From Chrysemys picta bellii (Eukaryota > Chordata > Testudines > Emydidae), in NCBI RefSeq assembly GCF_011386835.1, contig NC_088792.1, forward strand, positions 40,228,882-40,292,881: a DNA stretch of 64,000 nucleotides, read 5' to 3'. The position numbers were made by a program, and so were the translations under genes. The notes under the pieces were generated by a model. The model was not told the DNA's origin and did no database searches. It saw only the letters and a program-made list of their open reading frames with translations. Below, in pieces: positions 12,295-22,071 of the stretch; within the stretch, counting starts at the first letter, position 1, and the number at the start of each line of letters is the position of its first letter.

Positions 12295-13085
12295 GCCACA
12301 TCTCACTTTTAGGTGCCTAGAAAAATCACTGGGATTCACAAATGCCCAAGTTCAGCCTCGAGGCTCTCTAGACAATGATTAGGGAGAGAGAGGCACCTTA
12401 GAATGAGCTTTTCAAAAGCCAGCAGGCTAGGTGGCTCCTTGACTAAGCTAGTCAATAGGCAATGCAAAGACAAGGGGTGTATATTAATCCCCACAACTCC
12501 CTCTGCCTGGGATTCTCAGCTGCAACCCTTTCTAGGCATTCAGCACTTATGCCATTTTAGCAAGAAGCCAGGGAGGAGGGGAGAAGAATAAACTGGTATA
12601 CAGGAGACTCCCACCTGAACCGTAGAAGATCCCACTTCATATCCCTTCTCCCCCTGAGATGGAGGGAGGACCTGAACTGGGGGCTTCCTGCATCCTGAGT
12701 ACCCTAACCAGGGGGGGCTAAAAGTTACAAAGGGGGTCCTCTTCCTCCTCCCTCTCTAGGCCATTTTGTGAATGCATGCTTAGAGGGGCTGATCCAGTAG
12801 GTGAGATCTGAGCATGCCTGCTGGATTGGACCCCACAGTTTAGGTGGAGGAATGTCTGTATTTCCCCAGTGCGTGCATTGCTCTGGGCTTGGGCTGCAGT
12901 GCACACACCCAGAGGAAGAAACAAATGCGCCTAGAGTACTTTTACTGCAAAAATTGGGGCACTGAGCAAGTCTAGGCACTTACAGGACTTGGGGGGAAGT
13001 TGAAGTTTTGTGAATCCCATTGGGGCCTGAATCTGGGATTTAAGTGTTTAAATTTACAGGTGCCTAAATCCTTTCCATGTAGCCC
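12295..13085 (-). repeat. SINE-like repeats, mainly antisense
   Basis: At 12668-12678 the plus strand reads GGACCTGAACT, the complement of a pol III B box (AGTTCAGGTCC), followed by an antisense A-box-like stretch to about 12715. The antisense body runs down to about 12295 and ends with the same TTTGTGAATCC and TAGGCACCTAAA motifs as the repeat at 320-690. A related piece in the other orientation ends near 13085. Exact boundaries and target duplications were not found. Confidence 0.4.
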
Positions 13086-13584
13086 ATGGCCTTTGAGGGT
13101 GGTTAAAGCTACAATGGAGAAATTAAAGCTGAAACAAGTGCCATTAGCTTAGTTGGCAATTTGCCATCTGAGCAGTAGTGGGCTGCAATGGGAAAACAGC
13201 ACAAAGTGGCCAAGCTCAACCACCTTTCCAGCCAGTTGCATGTGATTTCAAAAAGGTGGGGCTGCTGTAGAGGAGCTGCCAGTGGCAAGGTGGTGTGGGT
13301 GGTGTGTGGGGGGGAATAGCATACCATGGGCTACCACGCTCCTCCTTGTGCCTTCCCTGCCTGTAGTTTGCTGCATTTTATACTTCATTACCCCCTATAT
13401 GCGCCAGTGTAGGAGAGTTTCTTAGTCACATGATTTAAACACACTAATAGGAAAATAAGTGGTTCAGTTTTACTTTCAAGGATTAGAGCATAAAAGTTCC
13501 CCTCTGTACATATTTTAACCCCCCCCTCTATTTTCACAGGTTATTTCATGGCAGGTAGCAATATGCCCTTAGTACACTAATTTA
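13086..13584. other. No gene recognised
   Basis: Unique-looking sequence with short G- and C-runs (13308-13315, 13519-13526). Nothing coding or structured was recognised before the TIR element. Confidence 0.4.
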
Positions 13585-14787
13585 TACTCCTTGGGGAAAT
13601 TTGCACCACTGCGCATGTGCAGAATTTATGTCCCCCTGCAGATTTCTTTGCTTCCTCACAGAAAAATGACTGACAGAGAAGCAACAGGAAGCCACAAAAC
13701 CAGTCATGAAACCCTCCCCAGAAGTATGTTTTTGGGTGCACAACACAGACGGCAGAAAAATAAATCAGTGTGGGGCAGGGGAAGACCCAGGCTGGTGGCT
13801 TCTACCCTGTACTGGGCTCACCTGCTAGTCCTGGCTGGGATGGAGAGGATGGGACTTCCTCTTCCCCTGCCTGGCATCCAAGGTTGTGTCAGACCCACCG
13901 CTAGATTTCTCCCCTGGCTGTAGGAAACTCTGCAAACTCTCCCCCCATGCTTCCTGCACCCATTGCTCCTCAGCTGCAGGGGGAGGGGGTCATTGTGCAG
14001 GGAGCTGTTCCCCCATCTTCCCAACCCCCATGCATCCAGACCCCTCATACCCAGACCCTCCTGCCTAGCCTCACCCCCCATCACACCCAGGAACCCCCCC
14101 CCCCCACCCAAACAAGCCCCACTCTGCCTGCACCTGGATCACCCTGACAAGCCACCCCTACCCTCTCCTCAACCTACTGAGCCCCAACCAGCTGCACCTG
14201 GATCCCCACTTGCTCAGCATCTGGACACCCCCACTGGACCCCCCCCCCCACACACACACACCCACCGAGCTCTATCCTCCTCACACCCAGAACCACCCCC
14301 CACTAAGCCCCAATCAACTTCACCTGGAGCCCCCACAAAGAGTCCCACTACTGTTGCACCCAGTACCCCTCAACAGCCCCTGTGCATCCAGATCCCCCCC
14401 ACCACACCTGGATCCCCCACTGAGCCACCCACACCCAGATTGCCCCACACAGAACCCTCTCAACCCACACCTGGATCCCCCCCACACTTGGATCTTGCCT
14501 TGCTGAGCCTGCCTGCCCATACCTGGTGCATCTGGCATGGAGGGGTAGGGCCCTGGGGTGTTTCTGGGGCAGGCCCAGTCTTGCATTGTGTCAGGGTTGG
14601 GTGCAGCCTCACTGCTGAGTCCATGTCCCAGGGGGAGCTGCACAGTGATCTCCCACCTCTGTACAGTCAGTGGTCTGTGCTCCCCAATGCCAGGCTTGAG
14701 CCTTTTTTGCAAAAATTTTTTGTCAGATATTTTAAAATATTGTGTGCAGAATGTTTAATTTTGTGGTGCAGAATGCCCTGAGGAGTA
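13585..14787. mobile_element. Non-autonomous TIR element with TA target duplication
   Basis: The left end after TA (13585-13586) reads CTCCTTGGGGAAATTTGCAC. The right end, complemented from 14785, reads CTCCTCAGGGCATTCTGCAC and is followed by TA (14786-14787). These look like inverted repeats of about 27 bases with a 2-bp TA duplication, as in Tc1/mariner elements. The interior is C-rich with repeated CACCTGGATCCCC-type units at about 14080-14500. That composition yields a 272-codon Pro-rich open frame, which I do not accept as a gene. Confidence 0.6.
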
Positions 14788-15284
14788 ACTCATGAATTAT
14801 CTTTGTTAATTTATTAGTGTTCTTCTTCCCTCTTGATAAGACACAAAATAAGGTTCTCCTAGCTGACAAAATAAGCCAGAGTTTAAAAGATTCAGTTTCG
14901 CATGTTGATATGTGCAACCCCACGTTACATAGACACCTTCGACTGAACTTGTTTGCACAAGTCAGGTAAACATGGTCCAAAGAACGTTTGAGAGAGATTC
15001 TGATCTTTTACACTAGTGTAAATCCAGAATAATTCTAGTGAAGTGTTCAAATGATTACATTGGAGATACTCTAGAATTATACTAGCATAACTGAGACCAG
15101 AATCTGACTCTTTGTGTTGAGGCAGGGTTGTGGATATCTGGATAACTATGAGATAGATAAGCACAGAAACTCTGGCTGCAAACTAGGCCAGAGCTTTGCC
15201 TAAAGATTTGTGCTGCATGTTGCTTTTGCAGTCTGATATTCCTGTTCAGGTGTGTACATACATTAGACTAAGACAAAGTCTCCA
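14788..15284. other. No gene recognised; old palindromic repeat fragment
   Basis: About 15000-15115 contains a diverged short palindromic repeat (CTGATCTTTTACACTAGTGTAAATCC on one side, AGACCAGAATCTGACTC on the other). The rest is unique AT-rich sequence. Confidence 0.35.
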
Positions 15285-15583
15285 GGGCCTTGGCTACACT
15301 TACCGGCAAGTTCGACGGCTGGAAATCGAACTTCTGGGTTCGACTTATCGCGTCTAGTCTGGACGCGATAAGTCGAACCCGGAAGTGCTCGCCGTCGACT
15401 GCGGTACTCCAGCTCGCCGAGAGGAGTACCGCGGAGTCGACGGGGGAGCCTGCCTGCCGAGTGTGGACCAAGGTAAGTTTGAACTAATTCGAAATAAGGT
15501 ACTTCGAACTTCAGCTACGTTATTCACGTAGCTGAAGTTGCGTACCTTAGTTCGAATTAGGGGGGGTAGTGTAGACCAAGCCC
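15285..15583. mobile_element. Foldback-type MITE with nested hairpins
   Basis: The terminal inverted repeats are GGGCCTTGGCTACACT and, complemented from the right, GGGCTTGGTCTACACT. Inside are a perfect 19-bp stem with a 7-base loop (15336-15354 with 15362-15380), an imperfect long hairpin (15484-15560) and a smaller one near 15402-15430 (GTACTCC / GGAGTAC). CpG-rich motifs such as TTCGAC are well kept, which suggests a younger copy than its relatives at 22401-22699 and 48336-48572. The target duplication is not clear, so the superfamily is uncertain. Confidence 0.75.
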
Positions 15584-17117
15584 AGGATATTGTCAACTAA
15601 CATCTTCCCAGCAAACAACCCTCATTTATAATGCTCAGCAGCACTGAGAGTATGAATATGAGCATAGAGTATTTAATCAAGGGCTCGTATTCAGTGGAGA
15701 AAAACCCAACTGCAAAGATTTAACAATATTTATTTTCTTTCGGGCATTGATTTTAGATTTTTTTTAGTATCAAACTTGTGGCAAGTGAAAATGAAAATGT
15801 GAATTTTCTCTCTTTTGCTCTAAGAAGAGACTGTTTACAGGCAGCTTGCTGCAAAGTCCCAACCAAATTGATGGAAATAACGCTGTCTTGAATACAGTAG
15901 TCTGCCTGCTGCTCCTCAGCTGTCAAGCACAAGACAGTTACTATTTAGCAGATATAAATGAATCTTTTGTTCCTGGTGCAATATGGGTAGTGAAAAATAA
16001 TTGAAGGTTGGGAAAGATGAAAGGGAAAAAGTATTTTAAAAGGAAGTGTAAAAGCCATCTGATCTAAATGTAAAATCTGAAGAGGATTTAGGTAAAAGTC
16101 CCACTGTGGTATACAGATTAGATGAGTTGTTGCTTCTCCAGGTTAAGTGTCAGGAAACAGCTATTGAAAATAAAAGATATTCAAGAATTCATTCAGTATC
16201 GCCAATATAGTTGTTTACATCTATGTGCCTCTGTTAAGGATAATAACTGATTAGTTTTGTTATGTAATAAAATGGTTGAGTTTGTTCAGTAAGAGGGACT
16301 GGGTAAAACTGTATGTATTTGTTAATTGTAACATTTGCCATCACTAACTTTTTATAGCAATGCAAAATGCGACAGCATGTTTAGATAATGAAGGGCTACA
16401 ACATACAACACTTCAGGGTTTCACAGTGTTAGCACAATTTTGGAATTAAAGTCAGGCTATGGCAGAATAAATGAGAATTCTACTACAAGGACTCACTCTT
16501 GTAAGTTTTGAACCTCTTGATAATGCTGAAGGCAAACAACTCTTCTGGACTTAATTGAAATCTCAGGAGTTGATGTTACTCAGCACCTTGCCGGGTCAAG
16601 CCCCATTTCTCAATGCACCAGGCTTGCAAGGGTAGTACAGCAAATTACTTCCATATTTATTCTTTCAATACTTCAACCTTGAATCAAGAGGAGTAAGCCG
16701 TTACCAGAAAGTTACAGTATTCTATGGTAATGGTCCCAGAAAGTGCTTTGTCCCTTTCCTGCAGAATATTTCTGTAAGGGCAAAATAAAAAAGAATTATG
16801 TCAGCTATATAAGCCTATTAGACTCTGTGAAAGAAGATGTATTGCAAAGTTACTTAAACTATAGACATCTCAAATCTTGTCCTTGCATCACAGATTATAT
16901 TCAAAATTAGGAGGCAATCACCTCCTAAAATCCCACTCATCATTCAGAATTCCACTAAGGTTAGGAGGCCAGAATTCTTGGCTCTGGTGGGAAACAACCT
17001 ATTCAGCAGGGAAGCTGTTTGTTGTAGAAGCTAATATCCACCTTCTATCAACCACCAACCTAAAAACATAAGTAACTTGTGGTGAAAAGCAGAGCAGAAG
17101 GATGTTTGAGTAGGTAT
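15584..17117. other. No gene recognised
   Basis: AT-rich unique sequence. No exon or repeat boundary was recognised before the LTR-like element. Confidence 0.4.
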
Positions 17118-17802
17118 TGTGACAAAGCTCAGTCCTTGTCCCACACTTTCTGGCAGATTTTGCTAGCCTTAGAAGCTCACTGTGACACTCCATATAGCCC
17201 TTCTCTCTTTAGAGAGAAGGGTCACAGCTTACTGGGCCATTTTCATCATAAGCCAGCAAGGGACATGAGGAGAAGCTACTTTGCCTTGCACAAGCTCTGT
17301 TGTCTCTCAGTCATTAATATGGGCAGGGGGAGGGGGAACCCAGCCCTACCCTCTACTCCAGGATCCAGCCCAAGGACCCTAATAGTATCAGCTATGGTAG
17401 TGGACCTTTTGGAAACAGGACACATACAATTCCCTGGACCACTTCCCCCACAGCAACCCCTACCACCTCTATATCTACTTCACCCTTACCTCAGGGCTGC
17501 CTTCCTTGGGCCTGGTATAGCTCATACTGCTCAGTTTGACCAACAGCACAGCTTCTGACACACACCTGGTCAACTGGGAGGCTTTGAACTAGTTTCAGCT
17601 AGCCCCTGATTGGCTTCAGGTGTCCCAATCAACCTAGCTGTCTTCTCTGCCTTTTGGAAAGATCTTAATTGGCCCCAGGTGTCTTAATTGACCTGGAGCA
17701 GCTGCAATTTGCTTATCCTGGTACCAGGGTTTTGTTTAGCCTGTGGCTAATATATCTGTCTCCCACTATGTTACTATAGCCATCTGGCCTTGCCCCATCA
17801 CA
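17118..17802 (+). mobile_element. Solo LTR-like element
   Basis: A 685-base unit begins TGTGACAAAG and ends CCCATCACA, the TG...CA termini of retroviral-type LTRs. It holds repeated phrases (ATTGGC..CAGGTGTC..AATTGACC) and a CTAATATATCTG stretch near its end. I recall similar termini from dispersed turtle LTRs. No internal retroviral genes flank it. A matching target duplication is not obvious (GGTAT before, TAATG after), so the boundary is approximate. It lies about 300 bases beyond the inferred polyadenylation site of the host gene. Confidence 0.5.
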
Positions 17803-18117
17803 TAATGGTTTTCAATGTTAATTTTTATGTCTTTGTGAAGTCAAGTATACAACACAGCGTGTCAGACTTCTGACTTGCAAAGCTGGTATTCAGACCCAAG
17901 ACTAAGACATTTATTATAATCACTTTGCTATAGCCTGGTCTGCTTGTTTGGATGGTACATTAGCTCTCCTACTTTTTCTCTTTGGAACACTAAAATAACT
18001 ATTTAAGTGCTCTTATGGTTCAAAATTACAGAAATGAGTAAAATTTTCTCAATAATAGCAGTAAAATTAGAACGCAAAAAAAACCAAGAAAATGGTTTGG
18101 ATTTAGTGAAACTTCTT
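17803..18117. other. Downstream flank of the host gene
   Basis: AT-rich intergenic sequence between the LTR and the inferred polyadenylation signal. It has no coding sign. Confidence 0.4.
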
Positions 18118-18402
18118 TTTATTAATATACTGGAATTTCAACTGTTCAATTGTGCAGTGAATTCATAGTTACAGTTACCAGTCTATTTTTGTACCAAGAG
18201 AAATATCACATAGGTTTAAACTTTCACATATGCATAGATGCTATTTTCACAGTAGTGCTATATTTAGAACATAATTATTTTAATTGAGGAATTATTTCAC
18301 ATTCATTCAAATTACTAATGCAGTATCCTAATCACATACTTTCCACTAGATTTTAGAAACAAAATAGTCAGACAAAGAAAAAAATTACACACAGTATCAA
18401 TT
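18118..18402 (-). other. Inferred 3' UTR and poly(A) signal of the receptor gene
   Basis: The stop codon of the last exon is at 18403-18405 (minus). The first AATAAA downstream on that strand is at 18118-18123 (plus TTTATT), giving a 3' UTR of about 290 bases. The stretch is AT-rich with no repeat that I recognise. A later AATAAA-type motif near 17913 is an alternative. Confidence 0.5.
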
Positions 18403-18513
18403 CTATTGTATGTCTGCTTTGAAGAAACTGCACAAGTTCTCCATGTTTTCTGTTGCTTTGCCATAAAGAGGATTGGCAAAGGAAGGGGCACTTGTATCTT
18501 TACTGGAAGCATG
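18403..18513 (-). CDS. Receptor gene last coding exon: second NPLY motif and stop
   Basis: The minus-strand exon begins after the acceptor TTCTTCTAG and encodes 36 residues plus TAG. It starts HASSKDTSAP, carries SFANPLYGKA and ends CSFFKADIQ. F-x-N-P-x-Y motifs in the tails of LDL-receptor relatives bind PTB adaptors and clathrin machinery for endocytosis; here the core is F-A-N-P-L-Y. The phase is 0, continuing directly from exon 20262-20327. Together with the NPLY exon at 21996-22071 this makes a tail with two internalisation motifs about 45 residues apart. Exon identity rests on reading frame, splice sites and motif; I could not align it to a known protein. Confidence 0.75.
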   Translation of the reverse strand, partial: HASSKDTSAPSFANPLYGKATENMENLCSFFKADIQ

Positions 18514-19750
18514 CTAGAAGAAAGACATAAAAATGTTATTTCAGCAGTAAGTGCTATATGGAAATAGGTACAAGAATGGCAGTAGATATTAGGATATCCA
18601 AATAACATGCAATGACACCTGCCCCAGTGACCATCCTTATGTTCAAACTAAGCCAAGAATCCCAAACATTTTGGCCCAGATTCTCAGCTGGTAAACAAGC
18701 ATACTTCTCCTGAAGTAACTGCTTGCTGGGTGGCCTTGGGCTAGTCAGTTCATCTCTCTATACCTCTGTTTCCCACCTGTGTCTGTCTTGTCTGTATAGA
18801 CGATAAGCATTTTTGGGCAGGGATTATCTTACTATGCGATTGTACAGTCCCTAGCACAATGGGGCCCCAATTCTGATTTGGGTCTCTAGGTGCTACTGTA
18901 ATACGAATGTATAATGATGGTGATCTAGCCCATTGAGTACATTTTTGCTGCATCATTATTATAGGGATGCTTTGGTTAAGTAACTGATTGCTCATCCCTG
19001 GAGTGGTGTTTAAAGCACTATATACATTGACTTATGGACAAGGATATAAAGTTACTCTCCAGGGAAGGCCTTTTGTCATCCCATACTATTTCTAGAGCAA
19101 CTGCCTTACTGATAAGGGTTAAACTGTTGAATGACTGTGAAATGCTATGCTACATTAAGCAATTGAATGAAGTTCATGGCAGTAGCTTCAGCTGTACCTG
19201 GGTTGCATTGCTGCTAAAAGTTGTGGATGGTGGAATATCTATAAATTTCAGTAAGTTCCCAGCCCTTCCTTTAATATTACATTGATGGCACCTCCTAATA
19301 CTGCTATATGTAATAAGGAAAGACGAAATCCTATTTAACAGATTATCTAAGACTCTTTTGAGAGATTATTATAAGCAAGCAACGGAATGGCTAGGAGCAC
19401 TTAGAACTATGACAGTGAATTTCCATTTTGTAAAACTCTCAGAGAAGCTAAAGACTCAATTTAAGGTTGGCACCTCTCAATACAATTCAGTAGCATAATC
19501 ATTTGTCTTGAAATTTTCTTAATTATGAGCTGAACACAGTATACCCAGAAGAGCAGTCTGTTTGCATTTACTGTATTTGGTATAATGAAATGTTTCAAAT
19601 TGAGTAGATGTCTTAGTCCTTTTAGAGAGAAAACCCTAATAAGGAGATTTGAAAAAACATTTAATTTAGGATTTGCAACTTAATTCAGAATTTCAAATTA
19701 AACTCCATACAAGGTTGTTTCAATCAATAATTTAGTTAAAAACAAACACT

Positions 19751-19878
19751 TGCATCTGAAGAAGTGAGGTTCTTACCCACGAAAGCTTATGCTCCCAATA
19801 CTTCTGTTAGTCTTAAAGGTGCCACAGGACCCTCTGTTGCTTTTTACAGATTCAGACTAACACAGCTACCCCTCTGAT
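19751..19878 (+). mobile_element. PLE 3' tail fragment
   Basis: A 5'-truncated tail copy, TGCATCTGAAGAAGTG through CGAAAGCTTATGCTC and GGTGCCACAGGA to CCCCTCTGAT. The same signature is found at the ends of the Penelope-like compound (5721-9229) and at 58315-58443, though this subfamily ends in CTACCCCTCTGATAC and not GCTGCTACTCTG. Confidence 0.75.
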
Positions 19879-20068
19879 ACTTTGTAGTAAAGTATCAGAG
19901 GGGTAGCTGTGTTAGTCTGGATCTGTAAAAAGCAACAAAGAGTCCTGTGGCACCTTAAAGACTAACAGATGTTGCATCTGACGAAGTGGGCATTCAGCCA
20001 CGAAAGCTTATGTTTCAATACATGTTAGTCTTTAAGGTGCCACAGGACTCTATTACTTTGTAGTAAAG
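19879..20068. mobile_element. Inverted PLE-tail compound with 14-bp duplication
   Basis: The unit at 19893-20054 is a reversed tail (19893-19968) joined to a forward tail (from about 19972). It is flanked by identical 14-bp direct repeats, ACTTTGTAGTAAAG, at 19879-19892 and 20055-20068. The forward tail stops about 45 bases short of the full end, as in the large compound at 5721-9229. With the older tail on its left it forms a near-perfect palindrome with 80-base arms (19804-19883 and 19889-19968) and a 5-base loop. Confidence 0.8.
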
Positions 20069-20261
20069 GCAGCGTCATACTTAGTACTGTGCCTAAATAT
20101 GCTTATCTATGGAATCTTTTCTATAATATTTAGCAAATGCAAGCAGAAACAAGGCAAAGTAGAGAAGTAGTTTGTCAATTATGCAATAATTTGAGAGAGG
20201 TTTGAAATACCCATCATAGGAATGAATATGGTATTTTGAAAAGAAAATTATTGATACATAC

Positions 20262-20327
20262 CTCCTGCTGTGTTTGACATGGGGAAACACTAATTTGAAC
20301 AACGGGTGAGGCAATACACTCAGGAGA
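20262..20327 (-). CDS. Receptor gene exon: cytoplasmic linker
   Basis: A 66-base exon between acceptor CTCTTTTGTAG and donor GTATGT, phase 0 at both ends, encoding 22 residues (SPECIASPVVQISVSPCQTQ, then QE). It has no membrane or catalytic motif. It spaces the two NPLY exons and is Ser/Pro-rich, so it is probably unstructured. A 66-base symmetric exon can be skipped without breaking the frame, so alternative tails are possible. Support comes from consensus splice sites and from phase agreement with both neighbours. Confidence 0.65.
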
Positions 20328-21995
20328 CTACAAAAGAGATATATTAGCTTCAGAGCAACTGTATTCAACAGTAAGTGACATTAAAGAGACACACACCAGA
20401 AATATTGCCATCAAAGGATACAACTGAGAGAAAAAATTAAAGATAAACAACAAATTATACAATTATATGGGCAAAAATATGGCAATGATAGATCTAGATT
20501 GAGACTATCAGCAAGGTCAGTTAAACTGAGTTTGTTAAGTACTTAATTGTTTTCATCTGAAGATTAGTGATACTTTTACTGTTTGACTATATTTTCTGAT
20601 TGGAGATATGAGTCACTCAAACGTAATGTTCTTTAAGCGCTGGGAAAATAGCGTAACCTTTGTTTTGGCTCTTGCAGAAAAAATTATAGAAAACACATAT
20701 CATTCCATTCTTAAAGAAAACAAAAGAGAAAATCCAGTGGAGCACCGGATTTCAATCACAGTGCCCAGAGATCTTTCATCCAGTATGAAAATATCTCTTC
20801 TGACACCACACTTCTGTTTTTCAACTTGCTATTAAATGAAGCCTGTCAAGAATCTATTTTAACTAAAATGGAAGTGTCCTAGTAAAATGGACATGATCGT
20901 AATGGGAATGTTTCCAACATGCTCTTACAAACCCAAACCTGCAAGTGAATGAATCTGATCTAATGTTTCCAAAATCAGATGTGAGGAACTTTTTATAGAA
21001 AGTAAATGGCATGTCATCGTTAATCCTGTTTAATACTCTGGTGGAATCTGATATTACTTACTAAGGAAAGGATAAGAGAAATTTTATTTGCCATGGCAAA
21101 CCTAGCCTAATTCTTATAGCTCTGATAAGAGTAGTCTCAAAATGAGGTAGGGAAGATGCTTTAAGATTTAATTTGCACCTTTTATTTCCAAGGCATATGG
21201 ATAATGTTCTTCATATGAATTATTTTTAAATTAAAAAATAAATCATAATGCCACAGTTATGTAACTGAGATGCATTCAGTTAATGGGGTTGAACTGTCTA
21301 ACTTACAGCAGAATTTTTGGCCCACTATTTAATTTGATGCTTGAATCTTTTCTTCCTGAATCTTCACAACTGTATGAAGCTGTTAGATGTATAATTTAAT
21401 TAGCAATGTTTTATTAGTAGAGTAAACTCAGTTATGTTCAGCAAATGGGATTAGGTAAAGCAGTCCCAATAATGATATATTCTGCAGTCTTTTTGTTTAT
21501 AATATTTTATAGCAATGCACATTGTAATGTGTTTAAAAGATTAGAGTGTATATCATAGTTTTCACTAAATCCAGTGGTGTTGCATACATGTAGCTAAGTG
21601 CTGTAGTTTAGCTAGCCCTCTATGTCTTTAAAATGCTCTTTATTTTCAGAAGCATGAGAAGAGAGGGAGACCCAGTGAATGGGCATTTGCTTTAAAAATC
21701 TGACTAAATATTCTAACCAAAATAGGTGTTATTCAGATTCGCCAGCCAGAGAATATTAGCTGCAACCACAAAGACATTCCTAACACTATATTGCCTTCAA
21801 ATGGGGCTATTAGTATGCTGAAAATACAGTGCAACAGAAATCTTACCTTGACTGCCAGTGGCAATATAGTAGTTTTGTAAGACTTATTTTCTTTATTTAA
21901 AAACATTCATTTGTTTTCCTGGGGCAGCATGTTTGAACAACACTGTGGCTTTGTACTTTCTACTTCTGTAAGTAGTACTTCTGTAAACTACTTAC
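20328..21995 (-). other. Intron, no repeat recognised
   Basis: AT-rich intronic sequence of the receptor gene. The open frame at 20608-20835 (plus) has no recognisable domain and no splice support. Confidence 0.5.
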
Positions 21996-22071
21996 CTTTA
22001 CTTCTCCAGGTGAGCTATGATCCTCGTACAATGGGTTAGCAAATGCAGTACTATGGATTTCCTCCAGGTTC
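21996..22071 (-). CDS. Receptor gene exon: first NPLY motif
   Basis: A 76-base exon with acceptor CTTTTTAAG and donor GTAAGT. It completes the split Thr codon left by the membrane exon (AC + G) and then encodes NLEEIHSTAFANPLYEDHSS and PGEVK. The F-A-N-P-L-Y-E-D phrase is an NPxY sorting signal with acidic residues after the Tyr. Its repetition as SFANPLYGK in the last exon suggests duplication of a tail motif. It sits right after the membrane-proximal basic stretch, as expected for a short cytoplasmic tail. Confidence 0.8.

Larger units (their letters stand above)
18514..20261 (-). other. Intron with a dispersed repeat and PLE tails
   Basis: This is the last intron of the receptor gene. At 18786-18935 it holds a dispersed repeat with the hallmark CTAGCACAATGGGGCCC then AGGTGCTACTGTAATAC. 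The same family occurs at about 27425-27530 (minus), 33960-34090, 44850-44960 (minus), 62010-62050 and 63425-63525. The PLE tail cluster is listed separately. Confidence 0.55.

Noticed and set aside
13963..14781. 272-codon Pro-rich open frame
   Set aside because: It lies wholly inside a C-rich TIR repeat, has overlapping open frames in other phases and no domain; the frame comes from low complexity.
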